64,000 bases of DNA from Clostridia bacterium (GTDB lineage: Bacteria; Bacillota; Clostridia; Christensenellales; Aristaeellaceae), in assembly GCA_017524615.1 (NCBI GenBank), contig JAFXVJ010000010.1, positions 30,126-94,125 of the forward strand, written 5' to 3'. Shown here in pieces: positions 9,094-19,556 of the stretch (position 1 is the stretch's first letter; each line of letters starts with the position of its first letter). Position numbers and translations under genes: made by a program. Below the pieces are notes generated by a model, which saw only the letters and a program-made list of their open reading frames with translations, did not search any database and was not told the DNA's origin.

Positions 9094-10140
9094 TCACGGA
9101 TTCCGCCGCAAGAAGCCGGCCACAAAATCATCGTCGTTCAAATCGGGATACAGGGCGTACACCCGGTCGATCTCCTCCTTCTGGCCGGGGGACAGCCCTT
9201 CCTTTTCGTCCAGGCACCACACGCCTTTCATCAGCCCCTGCCGGCGCAGCACCTCATGCATGCCGGCGATGCAGCCGCGGAAACTGTTCCGGGCGTCAAA
9301 GAACGCGCCGTTGGCGTCCGTCACCCGGGCGGCCAGGGACAGCCATTCGGGGCTGAGGGGGGCGTCCGGCGGCAGGGCCTTGAGCTGACGGAACAATTCC
9401 ACCGCCCGATGGGTCCAGGCGGCCCAATGGCCCAGCAGCCCGCCCACGGTGGGCACGGACACATCCTTCCCCTCCGCCCGGAAGCGGTAGGTGGTCATGA
9501 GATCGAAGAAAATGTTGTCGTCATTGCCGGTGTACAGGGCGATATCCCGGCCGGAAAAGGCGATGGCCCGGGCCACATCCACCGTGCAGTAGCGGTTAAA
9601 AGCGGCGCACTTGACGGCCTCCACCCCGTCGACAGCGCACACCTGACGCCAGTAATCATAGGTGAAGATCCGTCCGCCCACGGCGGGCTGCAGATAGAAT
9701 CCGATCACGCCGCACACCTTCGCCACCTGGCGGTGACGCTCGATCAGGTACGCTTCGTCCCGGTCTCCCAGTCCGCCGGGGCTGAGCAGCGCGGCATCGT
9801 AGCCCCAGGCCACGGCCTGCTCCGCCTCCCGCACGGCTTGGCCGATCTCTCCGCAGGCGCCGGCAATGGCCAGCACCTCCCGGCCCGTGCGGGCGCGGTA
9901 CGCGGCGATTTCCTCCTGCGCGGCGCGCAGCACCGGCTCAAACAGCCCGATTTTGGGATCCCGAATGGCGAACTGGGTGCTGTGCACCCCCGCGGCGATG
10001 CCGTCCACGCCGCTTTCCAGATAATAACGCACCAGCCTGCGCTGGCCTTTTTCGTCAAATTGCCGGTTTTCATCCAGCACCAAGGGCATGGCGGGGATGA
10101 ACGCCCCCCGGTGAAGCAGATTCCGCGCCGATTCCCGCAT
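9094..10140 (-). CDS. Dihydrodipicolinate synthase / N-acetylneuraminate lyase family aldolase
   Basis: A 348-residue class I aldolase-type protein. The Schiff-base lysine is probably Lys177 in VEAVKCAAFNR and the helper tyrosine Tyr149 in GFYLQP, at spacings normal for the DapA/NanA fold. At about 350 residues it is longer than DapA (about 290), and GxxGE/GRTG landmarks of true DapA are altered, so lysine synthesis is unlikely. It shares one base (TGATG) with the epimerase gene upstream and runs directly into the M20 gene. Cleavage or formation of a 2-keto sugar acid is the likely reaction type; the substrate is not known. Confidence 0.78.
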   Translation of the reverse strand: MRESARNLLHRGAFIPAMPLVLDENRQFDEKGQRRLVRYYLESGVDGIAAGVHSTQFAIRDPKIGLFEPVLRAAQEEIAAYRARTGREVLAIAGACGEIGQAVREAEQAVAWGYDAALLSPGGLGDRDEAYLIERHRQVAKVCGVIGFYLQPAVGGRIFTYDYWRQVCAVDGVEAVKCAAFNRYCTVDVARAIAFSGRDIALYTGNDDNIFFDLMTTYRFRAEGKDVSVPTVGGLLGHWAAWTHRAVELFRQLKALPPDAPLSPEWLSLAARVTDANGAFFDARNSFRGCIAGMHEVLRRQGLMKGVWCLDEKEGLSPGQKEEIDRVYALYPDLNDDDFVAGFLRRNP

Positions 10141-11159
10141 CAGAATTTTCCCTCCGTTTCCTCAAAATGGGTGGGCTTGCCCAGCAGCCGGCCGCCGGAC
10201 AGGAGCCAGTCCGCCTGCATCCGGATCATGTCGTCCAGGGATTTGTCCGGCGGGCCGAACCATGCCATGCACTTGCCTGGGTTCATCAGCATGGCCAGGC
10301 TGCCCTCTTCCCCGGCGAAGGAAACGCTTTTGCCCAGCGCGGCGGCCAGCTTTTCCGCCACCTGCCGGGTGTGGCCCACCTCCGGGCCTGTCACGTTCAG
10401 CCGTTCCACCCGCGGGCTTGTGCGCAGCAGGCTGCGGAGAGCGGCCTCATTGGCGTACCGCTGCCACACGCAGTTGAACTGAGGCACATCCAGGCGGATG
10501 GGCGTGCCCGCCAGAATCTGCTGGGCCAGGTCCAGCAGCACGCCGTAGCGCAGATCGATGGCGTAGTTGAGCCGGAACAAAAGCACGCTGGCCCCATCAT
10601 GGGCGGCGGCGTATTCAAACACCCGCTCCCGCCCCCAGGTGCTCATGGCATATTCGCCCACGGGGTTGGGGCTGTCTTTCTCGGTGCAGCCGCCCAGGGC
10701 GGGATCCGTGAAGGGGTACACGTTGCCGGTGGAAAAGACCACATAGCGCCTTTCGCCCAGGATCCGGGTGATCAGGCCGGGCAGCACCACGTTGGTATGC
10801 CAGGTTTCCCCGGCATTGCCGCTGGTGCCGAATTTTTTGCCCAGCATGTATACGATGTTGGGGGCGTCCGGCAGGGCGGCCACCTGCTTTTCGTCGTTGA
10901 GATCGGCGGAAATCATGTCCACCTGCTCTTTTTGCAGGAAGGCCGCCGCGTGGGGGTCGGAAAAGCGGGACACGGCATATACCCGGCGCTTTTTTCCCGC
11001 CAGGGCGCTGGCCTTGCTGGCCATGGCCGACAGCGTGGGGCCCATTTTGCCTCCGGCGCCCAGGATCAGAATATCGCCGTCCAGCCGGGCCATATCGGCG
11101 ATGAGCGCTTCCGACGGCGCGGCGTGCAGGGCGTTGAGAGCATCTTCGTTCCAGACCAT
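10140..11159 (-). CDS. NAD-dependent epimerase/dehydratase family protein
   Basis: About 339 residues. A Rossmann nucleotide-binding turn GAGGKMG lies at residues 34-40, followed by YAVSRF for cofactor ribose contact and FSTGNVYPF as the SDR serine strand. The usual YxxxK is present only in modified form (VGEYAMSTWGRERVFEY), so the active site may be atypical. Three in-frame-compatible ATGs cluster here; I chose 11159, which gives 9 bases after AAAGGGGG, whereas the ATG at 11168 touches the Shine-Dalgarno. The stop shares a base with the aldolase start. It probably oxidises or epimerises a sugar in the same pathway. Confidence 0.8.
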   Translation of the reverse strand: MVWNEDALNALHAAPSEALIADMARLDGDILILGAGGKMGPTLSAMASKASALAGKKRRVYAVSRFSDPHAAAFLQKEQVDMISADLNDEKQVAALPDAPNIVYMLGKKFGTSGNAGETWHTNVVLPGLITRILGERRYVVFSTGNVYPFTDPALGGCTEKDSPNPVGEYAMSTWGRERVFEYAAAHDGASVLLFRLNYAIDLRYGVLLDLAQQILAGTPIRLDVPQFNCVWQRYANEAALRSLLRTSPRVERLNVTGPEVGHTRQVAEKLAAALGKSVSFAGEEGSLAMLMNPGKCMAWFGPPDKSLDDMIRMQADWLLSGGRLLGKPTHFEETEGKF

Positions 11160-11183
11160 GGCATGCATCCCCCTTTGATCAGA

Positions 11184-12428
11184 TTATTGGGTCAGGCGAT
11201 AAGGCCCCACCGCCTGGGGCCGGCCCGTGAGCCATTTTCCCTCGGTGAAATCGGGAATGGCCACCGGCAGGCTGCCGCAGGCGATGGATTGCTCGCTCAG
11301 CGGCGTGATGGCCATGAGCGCGGCGGTGTAATACACGTCGATGGGCATGGGCGTGCCCTGCTGGATGGCTTCGATGAAGCCCCGCAGCACCAGGTAATCC
11401 ATGCCGCCGTGACCGCCCCGCAGCCCGAATTCCCGGTACTGCTTCCACAGGCCGCTTTCATAGCGATCCATATACGGGGCGTCACTTTCCCAGCTGTGGC
11501 TGAAGTCTTGCGCTTGGTGGGCGGTCACCCCGTCCACATAGATGGAACGGTTGTCCTCCATCCAGATGGCCTTGGTGCCCTGGATCCGTCCGCCCCGGGA
11601 ATAGGGCCGGGGCAGCGTGCAGTCGTGAGTGAGCAGAATGGTTTCTCCCCGGGCGCAGCGGATCATGGTGGTCACCACGTCGCCCTCGGTGAAGCGGTGG
11701 GCCTGCAGGTCAGGGCGATCCCCCCGGTGTTCCTTCAGCCATTGGGAAAGCCCGACGGCCTTGGACGCCATGGACACCAGCGACAGCATGCGGTTTTTCC
11801 CGTTCAGATCCAGATACAGGCCGATGGGGCCCAATTCGTGGGTGGGGTACAGCTCCCCGTTCCGGGCGGCGAAATGGTGCTGGCGGTAATGGCGGTTTTT
11901 GTCGCCGAAGCCGATTTCATCCCGCAGGTCGTGCTCATAGCCGCCCTGGCAATGGACGATTTCGCCGAACAGACCGTCCCGTACCATATTGAGCAGCGCC
12001 ATTTCTTCCCGGTTGTAGCAGCAGTTTTCCAGCAGCATGCAGCCCATGCCTGTGCGCTGGGCGGTGCGCACCAGATCCCAGCATTCCTGCACGGAGCAGG
12101 CGCCGCCGACCTCCAGCCCCGCGTGCTTGCCCATTTCCATGGCCCGGATGGCCAGGCGGATATGGGATTCCCAATCGGTCATGATCACCACCGCGTCGAT
12201 ATCCTCCCGGGAAAGCAATTCGTCCTCGCCGCCCGCCGGCGCGGTGGGATATGACACGCGGTCCGAAAGCGCGCGGACCATTCGCTCCACCCGGTCGGGG
12301 CAGGGATCATATACCGCCTGGATGCGCACATCCGGCATGGAAGAAAGCAGCTTCGTCTGCTCAAATCCCCGGTTGCCCAGGCCCAGGATGCCCAAACGAA
12401 CGGTTTTTCCCGCATCCCCCATTTTCAT
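11184..12428 (-). CDS. Gfo/Idh/MocA family protein, GH109-like
   Basis: 414 residues, first gene of the directon. An N-terminal NAD-binding Rossmann domain (GLGNRG, residues 16-21) is followed by a Gfo/Idh/MocA C-domain. The segments LLENCCYNREEM, HCQGGYEHDLR and PTHELGP (195-201) with NRMLSLVSM resemble GH109, the NAD-dependent alpha-N-acetylgalactosaminidases that hydrolyse glycosides by transient oxidation; this is from memory of family motifs. Unlike many GH109 members it has no signal peptide, so it would act on imported sugar. The ATG at 12428 follows GGGAAGGATGG; an upstream in-frame start exists but lacks such a site. With nagA in the operon, an N-acetylated amino sugar substrate is plausible. 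Confidence 0.78.
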   Translation of the reverse strand: MKMGDAGKTVRLGILGLGNRGFEQTKLLSSMPDVRIQAVYDPCPDRVERMVRALSDRVSYPTAPAGGEDELLSREDIDAVVIMTDWESHIRLAIRAMEMGKHAGLEVGGACSVQECWDLVRTAQRTGMGCMLLENCCYNREEMALLNMVRDGLFGEIVHCQGGYEHDLRDEIGFGDKNRHYRQHHFAARNGELYPTHELGPIGLYLDLNGKNRMLSLVSMASKAVGLSQWLKEHRGDRPDLQAHRFTEGDVVTTMIRCARGETILLTHDCTLPRPYSRGGRIQGTKAIWMEDNRSIYVDGVTAHQAQDFSHSWESDAPYMDRYESGLWKQYREFGLRGGHGGMDYLVLRGFIEAIQQGTPMPIDVYYTAALMAITPLSEQSIACGSLPVAIPDFTEGKWLTGRPQAVGPYRLTQ

Positions 12429-12552
12429 TGGCTGTATCCATCCTTCCCTCGTGCGCTTCCGCGTGATACGGACGGGGAGCGACGACGCGTGATATTGTCC
12501 TGAAATCAAATGTCCTGTGCGATGGACGGCGTCTCTTTTTCGATCGATTCGA

Positions 12553-12582
12553 TATAAACTATGATAACGCATTTTTTTTCAA
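12553..12582 (-). promoter_or_regulatory. Candidate sigma-A promoter for the GH109-like operon
   Basis: On the minus strand TTGAAA (12582-12577) and TTTATA (12558-12553) are 18 bases apart in an AT-rich stretch upstream of the 12428 start. Confidence 0.45.
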
Positions 12583-12651
12583 TAGAAAATAGGAATACAT
12601 CCGAACTTTTTTAGGAATCCACACATTTTTTCAGGATTTTTCAATTCCTGC

Positions 12652-12681
12652 TTTACTTTCCCCGTCGGGAATGTGTATGAT
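12652..12681 (+). promoter_or_regulatory. Candidate sigma-A promoter for the GH3 gene
   Basis: TTTACT (12652-12657) and TATGAT (12676-12681) with an 18-base spacer. The 329-base intergenic stretch 12429-12757 holds this and the divergent minus-strand promoter; I saw nothing else in it. Confidence 0.5.
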
Positions 12682-12757
12682 ACAATCAATGAAGCAAATA
12701 AAACCGCACAGCAGCATCCGTTTTGATGAAATCATGACTGCAGAAAGGACGATGCAT

Positions 12758-14764
12758 ATGACCATACCCGAATTGCTGCGTGAAATGACGCTGGATGAAA
12801 AGGCCGCCCTGCTGACCGGCTCCGAAAGCCTGCGCACCGCCGGCTGTGCCCGGCTGAACGTTCCCGCCAAGCGGGTGGCGGACGGGCCCAACGGCTTGCG
12901 CAATTATACGCCGGGCACCAACTGCACCACCATGCCCTCCATGTGCGCCCTGGGCGCAACCTGGAACCGGGAAGCCGCCCGAAAAATGGGGGAAACCATC
13001 GCCCGGGACTGCATCCATCACGGGGTGCAGATGATTCTGGGCCCGGGGCTGAACATCAAGCGCAACGCCCTGAACGGCCGGAACTTTGAATATGCGTCCG
13101 AAGACCCGGTGCTGACGGGGGAAATTGCCGGGGCTTATGTGCAGGGCTGTGAGGGGCTGGGCATCGGCACATCCATGAAGCACTTCGCCGCCAACAGCCA
13201 GGAAACCAACCGCACCGAAAACAGCGCCGAAATTGACGAGCGCACCCTGCGGGAAATCTACCTGCGGGGCTTTGAAATCGCCCAGCGCATCGGCCGCCCC
13301 ACCAGCATCATGTGCGCCTATAACAAGATCAATTCCCTGTGGTGCTCCGAAAACAAGGGGCTGATCACGGATATCCTGCGGGGAGACTGGGGCTACAAGG
13401 GCATCATGATTTCCGACTGGGGCGCGGTGCACGATGAGGCCAGGGCCGTGGCGGCCGGCATGGATCTGCGCATGCCGGACAATCAGGATATGGCCCGGCT
13501 GATCCGCCAGGGCATCGCCGACGGCGTGTGCACCGAGGCGGACGTGGACCGGAGCGCCGCGCGCGTGCTGGAATTCCTGCTCAGGCCCATTCCCATCGAA
13601 GAAAGCTACGATCGGGCGGCCCAGCACCGGGCGGCCCAGGAGGTGGCCCGGGAGGCCATCACGCTGCTGCGCAACCGGAACCAGCTGCTGCCCCTGACCG
13701 AAAAGAAATACAAGAAAATCTGCGTCACCGGCGAATACGCCGTGAAGCCCTACATCAACGGCCAGGGCAGCGCCGAGGTGTTCACCGAGCCGGAATACAT
13801 TGATTCTCCGCTGGAATGCCTGCGCAGGAACTTGCCGGGGGTGCAGGTGGATTACTGCGACTATCTGACGGCCAAGGAACCGGACAACATGCTGTGGAAC
13901 ACCTTCCGCAAGCAGATGCCGAACATTGAGGATTACGATGCCGTGCTGGTGTTCACCGGCGTGCAACCCTCCCAGGATTCCGAAAACCTGGACCGGCACG
14001 ACAATCACCTGATGGGGTACATCGAAAACGTGCTGCATAACGTGGTGTTCCATAACCCCAAAGCTGTGCTGATCCTCATGAGCGGCAGCAGCACCTTCCG
14101 CAGCGTTGAATCGGATAAATTCCCCGCCATCGTGCAGGCCTGGCCCGCCGGCGAGGGCGCCGGGCAGGCCATCGCCGATGTGCTCACCGGCCGGGTGAAC
14201 CCTTCCGGCAAGCTCAGCGAAACTTTCCCTGTGGACATGCGCCGGGACATCGACCTGAACGGCGACGGCCTGACCCAGGATTACAGCGAACGCTGGCGGG
14301 TGGGCTATCGGTATTACGACCTGCATCCGGAGGAAATCTGGTTCCCCTTCGGCCACGGCCTGTCCTACACCACGTTCGGCTACGAGAACGCCCGGGCGGA
14401 AAAAACGGAAAAGGGCTTCCGGCTGTCGTTTGATTTGACGAATACCGGGGATATGGACGGGGCAGAGGTGGCGCAGCTGTATATCGCCGATCCCGTATCC
14501 ACCGCATCCAAACCGGTGAAGGAGCTGAAAAAGTTCGACAAGATTTTCCTGAAGGCAGGGGAGACCAGGCGCGTCGTGTTCGATCTGACGGAGGAGGATT
14601 TCGCCTACTACAATGTGATGCTGCATCAGTGGATTGTGGAAAGCGGCCGGTACGACCTGATGGTGTGCGCCTCCAGCCGGGATGTCCGTCTCACCGTGCC
14701 CGTTTTCTACGACAATCCCCGGTGCTATTCCATCCGGAAAATGCAGGAGGACCAAATCGGATAA
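12758..14764 (+). CDS. Glycoside hydrolase family 3 beta-glucosidase-like enzyme
   Basis: 668 residues, cytosolic (no signal peptide). Domain order is the GH3 TIM-like N-domain with the substrate motif KHFAANSQETNR (141-152) and nucleophile Asp220 in MISDWGAVHD, then the GH3 C-domain, then a fibronectin-III-like domain (FDLTNTGDMDGAEVAQLYI). This layout is typical of bacterial beta-glucosidases and beta-xylosidases, releasing terminal sugars from imported oligosaccharides. AAAGGA is 8 bases before ATG 12758; the ATG at 12752 would be only 2 bases from it. It is followed by a separate promoter for the ABC importer, which may bring in its substrates. Confidence 0.9.
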   Translation: MTIPELLREMTLDEKAALLTGSESLRTAGCARLNVPAKRVADGPNGLRNYTPGTNCTTMPSMCALGATWNREAARKMGETIARDCIHHGVQMILGPGLNIKRNALNGRNFEYASEDPVLTGEIAGAYVQGCEGLGIGTSMKHFAANSQETNRTENSAEIDERTLREIYLRGFEIAQRIGRPTSIMCAYNKINSLWCSENKGLITDILRGDWGYKGIMISDWGAVHDEARAVAAGMDLRMPDNQDMARLIRQGIADGVCTEADVDRSAARVLEFLLRPIPIEESYDRAAQHRAAQEVAREAITLLRNRNQLLPLTEKKYKKICVTGEYAVKPYINGQGSAEVFTEPEYIDSPLECLRRNLPGVQVDYCDYLTAKEPDNMLWNTFRKQMPNIEDYDAVLVFTGVQPSQDSENLDRHDNHLMGYIENVLHNVVFHNPKAVLILMSGSSTFRSVESDKFPAIVQAWPAGEGAGQAIADVLTGRVNPSGKLSETFPVDMRRDIDLNGDGLTQDYSERWRVGYRYYDLHPEEIWFPFGHGLSYTTFGYENARAEKTEKGFRLSFDLTNTGDMDGAEVAQLYIADPVSTASKPVKELKKFDKIFLKAGETRRVVFDLTEEDFAYYNVMLHQWIVESGRYDLMVCASSRDVRLTVPVFYDNPRCYSIRKMQEDQIG

Positions 14765-14832
14765 AAACTGGCCATTTTTGCCGGAGAGGTCAAAACAACG
14801 GCAAAAAACAGGCGATCTTCACAAAGAAACTC

Positions 14833-14861
14833 TTTACGAATTGGCGCAAACATGTTATAAT
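14833..14861 (+). promoter_or_regulatory. Sigma-A promoter of the ABC importer operon
   Basis: TTTACG (14833-14838), 17-base spacer, perfect TATAAT (14856-14861), 45 bases before the binding-protein ATG. Confidence 0.7.
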
Positions 14862-14906
14862 ACAATCCGTCCAGAAAATCCATATTCTTGAAGGAGGCTT
14901 TTCAGC

Positions 14907-16112
14907 ATGAAGAAGTTTGTTTCCCTTGTGATCGCGCTGGTCATGGCGCTGTCCCTGTGCGCGGTCGCCGCGTCCGCGGAGGACTATTCCGGCTACACCA
15001 TCCGCATCTACTCCAACTCCAACTCCACCGAACGCACCACTTGGCTGATCGAAGCCGCCAAGGAAGCGGGCTTCACCATCAGGATCGACGACAACAGCGT
15101 CATCTCCGGCGACGCTCAGGCTGTGCAGGCCGCCAACGAAAACAAAGACGCCGATATCATCTTCGGCCTGAACGAAGTGCGCTGGGGCCAGCTGCTGAAC
15201 GGCGTGTATGAAAACCTGACCGTGATGGATTGGACCCCCTCCTGGGCCGACAAAGTGGGCGATTACAAATATGACGGCAAGGCCTACGGCCTGGTGATCC
15301 AGAACATCCTGATGCTCTACCGCAACGACGAACTGGGCACCAACGGCGAAAGCCTGCATTTCGCCCATTGGGCCGACCTGGTGAACAGCGGCTACAAGTG
15401 GTATCGTCAGGGCAAGGTGACCGGCACCACCAACATGAACATCAACAACGCCATGCTGTATGCCTTCACCGATCCCGCTTCTCCCGCCGGCGGCATTTCC
15501 GTGGACGGCTGGAAGACCCTGTGGGCTTACTGCGCCAACGGCGACTACACCGGCGATAAGTACGGCCTGGATCCCCTGATCCGCGGCGACGTGCAGGTGT
15601 CCACCTATTATTCCTCCTCCCTGTATGGCAACATCGAAATGGCCGCCGCTTCCGGCAGCTTCGACAATCCGCTGCGCGGCACCCTGACCCCCCAGAACTG
15701 GAACCTGGTGGAGATCGACGACGGCACCTACTATATCGCTGAATACATCGGCGTGATGGAGCGTGAAGGCCGCACCGAGCAGGAAACCGAGGCCGTGAAG
15801 GCGTTTGCCGACTGGTTCGGCTCTGCGGACACCCAGATCGCCTGGAGCGAAATGTTTGACAGCTATCCCTGCAACGTGGATGCCGTGGCTGAGCTTTATG
15901 ACGAAGCCCCTGCCATCTACACCATCAAGAACTGCTCCCTGACCACCGTGGAAGGCACCGACATGACGTATGCCGAGTATGTGGGCGCTCATTCCGCTGA
16001 ATGGACCAACATCCTCACCAACCTGGGCTTCTATTGGCCCGACAATTCCGCCGCTCCCGCGGAGCCGGATTGGGACAACCTGGATTGGGCGACCCTGACC
16101 CAGGCGAAATAA
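14907..16112 (+). CDS. ABC importer extracellular solute-binding protein
   Basis: 401 residues. A signal peptide (MKKFVSLVIALVMALSL, then AASA before Glu) precedes a periplasmic-binding-protein-like fold. There is no proper lipobox: the single Cys sits in LSLCAV, so signal peptidase I cleavage after ASA looks likelier than lipidation. It is the first gene of an operon with an ATPase and a fused double permease, an arrangement of the Fe3+/spermidine/2-aminoethylphosphonate importer group; the substrate cannot be told from sequence. AAGGAGG precedes the ATG. A strong hairpin directly after it probably favours high expression over the membrane parts. Confidence 0.85.
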   Translation: MKKFVSLVIALVMALSLCAVAASAEDYSGYTIRIYSNSNSTERTTWLIEAAKEAGFTIRIDDNSVISGDAQAVQAANENKDADIIFGLNEVRWGQLLNGVYENLTVMDWTPSWADKVGDYKYDGKAYGLVIQNILMLYRNDELGTNGESLHFAHWADLVNSGYKWYRQGKVTGTTNMNINNAMLYAFTDPASPAGGISVDGWKTLWAYCANGDYTGDKYGLDPLIRGDVQVSTYYSSSLYGNIEMAAASGSFDNPLRGTLTPQNWNLVEIDDGTYYIAEYIGVMEREGRTEQETEAVKAFADWFGSADTQIAWSEMFDSYPCNVDAVAELYDEAPAIYTIKNCSLTTVEGTDMTYAEYVGAHSAEWTNILTNLGFYWPDNSAAPAEPDWDNLDWATLTQAK

Positions 16113-16137
16113 CATAGAAAACCGGCGCGTGTCCGGT

Positions 16138-16171
16138 GGGCGGGCCCATCTCCTGGGCTCGCCCGTTTTTA
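16138..16171 (+). terminator. Hairpin between binding protein and ABC ATPase genes
   Basis: Ten-base arms GGGCGGGCCC (16138-16147) and GGGCTCGCCC (16155-16164) with one G-T pair and loop ATCTCCT, then a T run. Probably a partial terminator or mRNA 3'-end stabiliser inside the operon. Confidence 0.75.
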
Positions 16172-16229
16172 TCGGGGCCCTGTCCGCAGGAGGGCGCGGC
16201 CCTGCCTTTACCCCAGAAAAAAGGAGCGG

Positions 16230-17243
<1,014 letters not shown>

Positions 17244-17253
17244 GGTGACCGAG

Positions 17254-19182
17254 ATGGAAAATCGCGCTTCGCTGGGGCCCAAAAAGATCGGCGGGGTCAG
17301 TGTGTCCCTGCTGTATAAAATCTTTGGCGGCGTGCTGTTCGCTTATCTGTTTTTGGGGTTCATGGTGGTTCCCTGCCTGAACACGCTTTTGTCCGTGTTC
17401 CGGGAAAAGAATCCGGAGACAGGCGCGGTGGAACCTCTGCGGGTGATCAATTACTTTTTCTCCGGCACCATGCCGTCCTTTGTGTTCAATTCGCTGAAGC
17501 TGGCTGTGGTGCTGGTGATCACGGTCAATGTGGTGGGCATCAGCATCGTGCTGCTGACGGAGTATTTTGACATCAAGGGCGCCAAGATCCTGCGCCTGGG
17601 TTACATGACGACCCTGATCTATTCCGGCATGGCGCTGGTGACGGGCTATCAGTTCCTGTACGGCCGCGACGGCATGATGACCCAATGGCTGTATAATATG
17701 TTCCCGCAGATCAATAAGCAGTGGTTCGGCGGGTTTTACGCGGTGCTGTTCACCATGACCTTTGCCTGCACCTCCAACCATGCGCTGTTCCTGCGCAACG
17801 CCATCCGCGGCATCGACTACAATACAGTGGAGGCGGCCCGGAACATGGGCGCAAAGCCCTTCAAGGTGCTGTTCAAGGTGGTTATGCCCACGCTGCTGCC
17901 CACCCTGTTTTCCCTGACGGTCATGACCTTCATTACCGGCCTGTGCGCCATGAGCGCGCCCAAGCTGTTGGGATACAATTCCATCAACCCCCAGATTGTG
18001 GAACTGGCCGGGAAAACCAAGGGCGATATTGCCTTCCCCCAGGCTCAGGCTGCCCTGATGAGCATCATCCTGGCGCTGTTTACCATCATTTTGCTCACCA
18101 CCCTGAACCATTACGAGCGGAAGGGGCATTACCTGTCCGTCAGCAAAACCAAGGCCAAGCTGGTCAAGCAGAAGATCCAGAACCCCGTCAGCAATGTGCT
18201 GGCCCATATTTACGCTTACGTGCTGTTCATCATCTACATGCTGCCGGTGGTCATGATCATTTTGTTCTCCTTCCAGAGCTTCGGCGCGGTCAACGCCAAA
18301 AAGCCCTCCGTGGATTCCATCACCACGGTCAACTATTACGGCTCGGAGGATATTGAGATCCCCCGGGAAGGCAGAAAGCCCCGCGTGGTCACCAACGCGG
18401 TGACCGGCGTGTTCTCCAACCCGAAAACCGTAAACGGCATCCGGCTCAGCTTCGTGCTGGCCGCCGCCGCCGCTGCGCTGGCGTGCGTGATCGTGGTGGT
18501 CGCGGTCAACTATATCTTTAAGCACAAAAATAGAAAACGGGCAGCGCTGATCGAGGGGTGCCTGCTGTTCCCATGGCTGCTGCCCACGATCCTGATCTGT
18601 TACAGCTACCGAATATTCTTTAATGAAAAGATATGGTATGTATTCAATCAGAACCTGTGCATGGGCGATAATGTGCGCTTGCTGCTGATCATCGCGTACA
18701 CCGTGGTGAAGCTGCCCTTCGCCCTGCGCATGATCAAGGCGGCGTTTTACGCCATTGACGAGGAATTGGAGGAAGCGGCGCGGAACCTGGGGGCTTCCGG
18801 CCTGGTCACCTTCCTGAGGGTCAAGCTGCCCATCATCCTGCCAAGCGTCCTGGCCGTGTTCGCGCTGAACTTCAACGCCCTGTTCACGGAATACGATATG
18901 AGCGCCACCTTCTTTAATCCCAGCGCCGTCACGTATGCCCGCGTGATCGAGAGCATGTCCAGCCCTGAGATCCAGAACGATTACAACGCCGCCGGACGCC
19001 AGTGCGCCTCCACCGTGTTTATCATGATCGTCAGCGGCCTGGTCCTGTATCTGGTGTATGGCATCGGCGCCCGCGACCTGGGCGAGCGGCTGGAGCGCCG
19101 GGACAAGCGGAAGAAACGAATACAGAAAATGAAAGCGGCGCTGCACTTGCCCGCAAAGGCGGAAGCGAAGGCGGTGGAGTGA
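17254..19182 (+). CDS. ABC importer permease, two permease domains fused in one chain
   Basis: 642 residues with roughly twelve membrane segments. Two binding-protein-dependent permease domains lie in tandem, each with an EAA coupling loop: EAARNMGAKPFKVLFKVV in the first half and EAARNLGASGLVTFLRVK in the second. Fused double permeases are known for Fe3+ and 2-aminoethylphosphonate importers (FbpB/PhnV-like). I chose ATG 17254 because GAGGTGA lies 5 bases before it; an in-frame GTG is at 17245. A polar insert between the halves (about residues 340-380, YGSEDIEIPREGRKPR) is extracytoplasmic or a linker. Confidence 0.88.
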   Translation: MENRASLGPKKIGGVSVSLLYKIFGGVLFAYLFLGFMVVPCLNTLLSVFREKNPETGAVEPLRVINYFFSGTMPSFVFNSLKLAVVLVITVNVVGISIVLLTEYFDIKGAKILRLGYMTTLIYSGMALVTGYQFLYGRDGMMTQWLYNMFPQINKQWFGGFYAVLFTMTFACTSNHALFLRNAIRGIDYNTVEAARNMGAKPFKVLFKVVMPTLLPTLFSLTVMTFITGLCAMSAPKLLGYNSINPQIVELAGKTKGDIAFPQAQAALMSIILALFTIILLTTLNHYERKGHYLSVSKTKAKLVKQKIQNPVSNVLAHIYAYVLFIIYMLPVVMIILFSFQSFGAVNAKKPSVDSITTVNYYGSEDIEIPREGRKPRVVTNAVTGVFSNPKTVNGIRLSFVLAAAAAALACVIVVVAVNYIFKHKNRKRAALIEGCLLFPWLLPTILICYSYRIFFNEKIWYVFNQNLCMGDNVRLLLIIAYTVVKLPFALRMIKAAFYAIDEELEEAARNLGASGLVTFLRVKLPIILPSVLAVFALNFNALFTEYDMSATFFNPSAVTYARVIESMSSPEIQNDYNAAGRQCASTVFIMIVSGLVLYLVYGIGARDLGERLERRDKRKKRIQKMKAALHLPAKAEAKAVE

Positions 19183-19354
19183 GGCCGGCCGGGGGATAGA
19201 ATATCCGCCCGCGCATATCTCGCGTATCTGCTATTCATTAACCACGCTATCGGAGAGACCAGCTTCCTGCTTCGTCCCCTCTCGGTTCATCGAAGGTTTA
19301 GGGCTGAAGCCCCGCGATGGTTCCCCAGGCCCAGCGATACGTACACAAAAACGT

Positions 19355-19556
19355 TTCTTCCCGGAAAGTCAGGGGAAAAGAAAAACCATTCCTGTCATCT
19401 TGAGCGGAGTGGAGCGAAAAACGGAACGGAGTCGAAAGATCTGTTTGCCGGCTCAACGATTCACGCACAGATCCCTCGATTGCGCTTCGCCTCCCGGCTT
19501 CGCTTCACTCGGGATGACACCGAAGGGTTTTCATTTCCCTGACAATCCGTGAAGAG
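19355..19556 (+). repeat. MITE-like element, copy A
   Basis: About 200 bases. The left end TTCTTCCCGGAAAGTCAGGG is the imperfect inverse of the right end around CCCTGACAATCCGTGAAGA. Inside it a second inverted pair starts TGTCATCTTGAGCGG and ends CTCGGGATGACA. It lies in the 596-base convergent gap 19183-19778. Bases 19183-19354 hold no recognisable gene, only degenerate sequence with a short GGGCTGAAGCCC hairpin. Confidence 0.8.
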
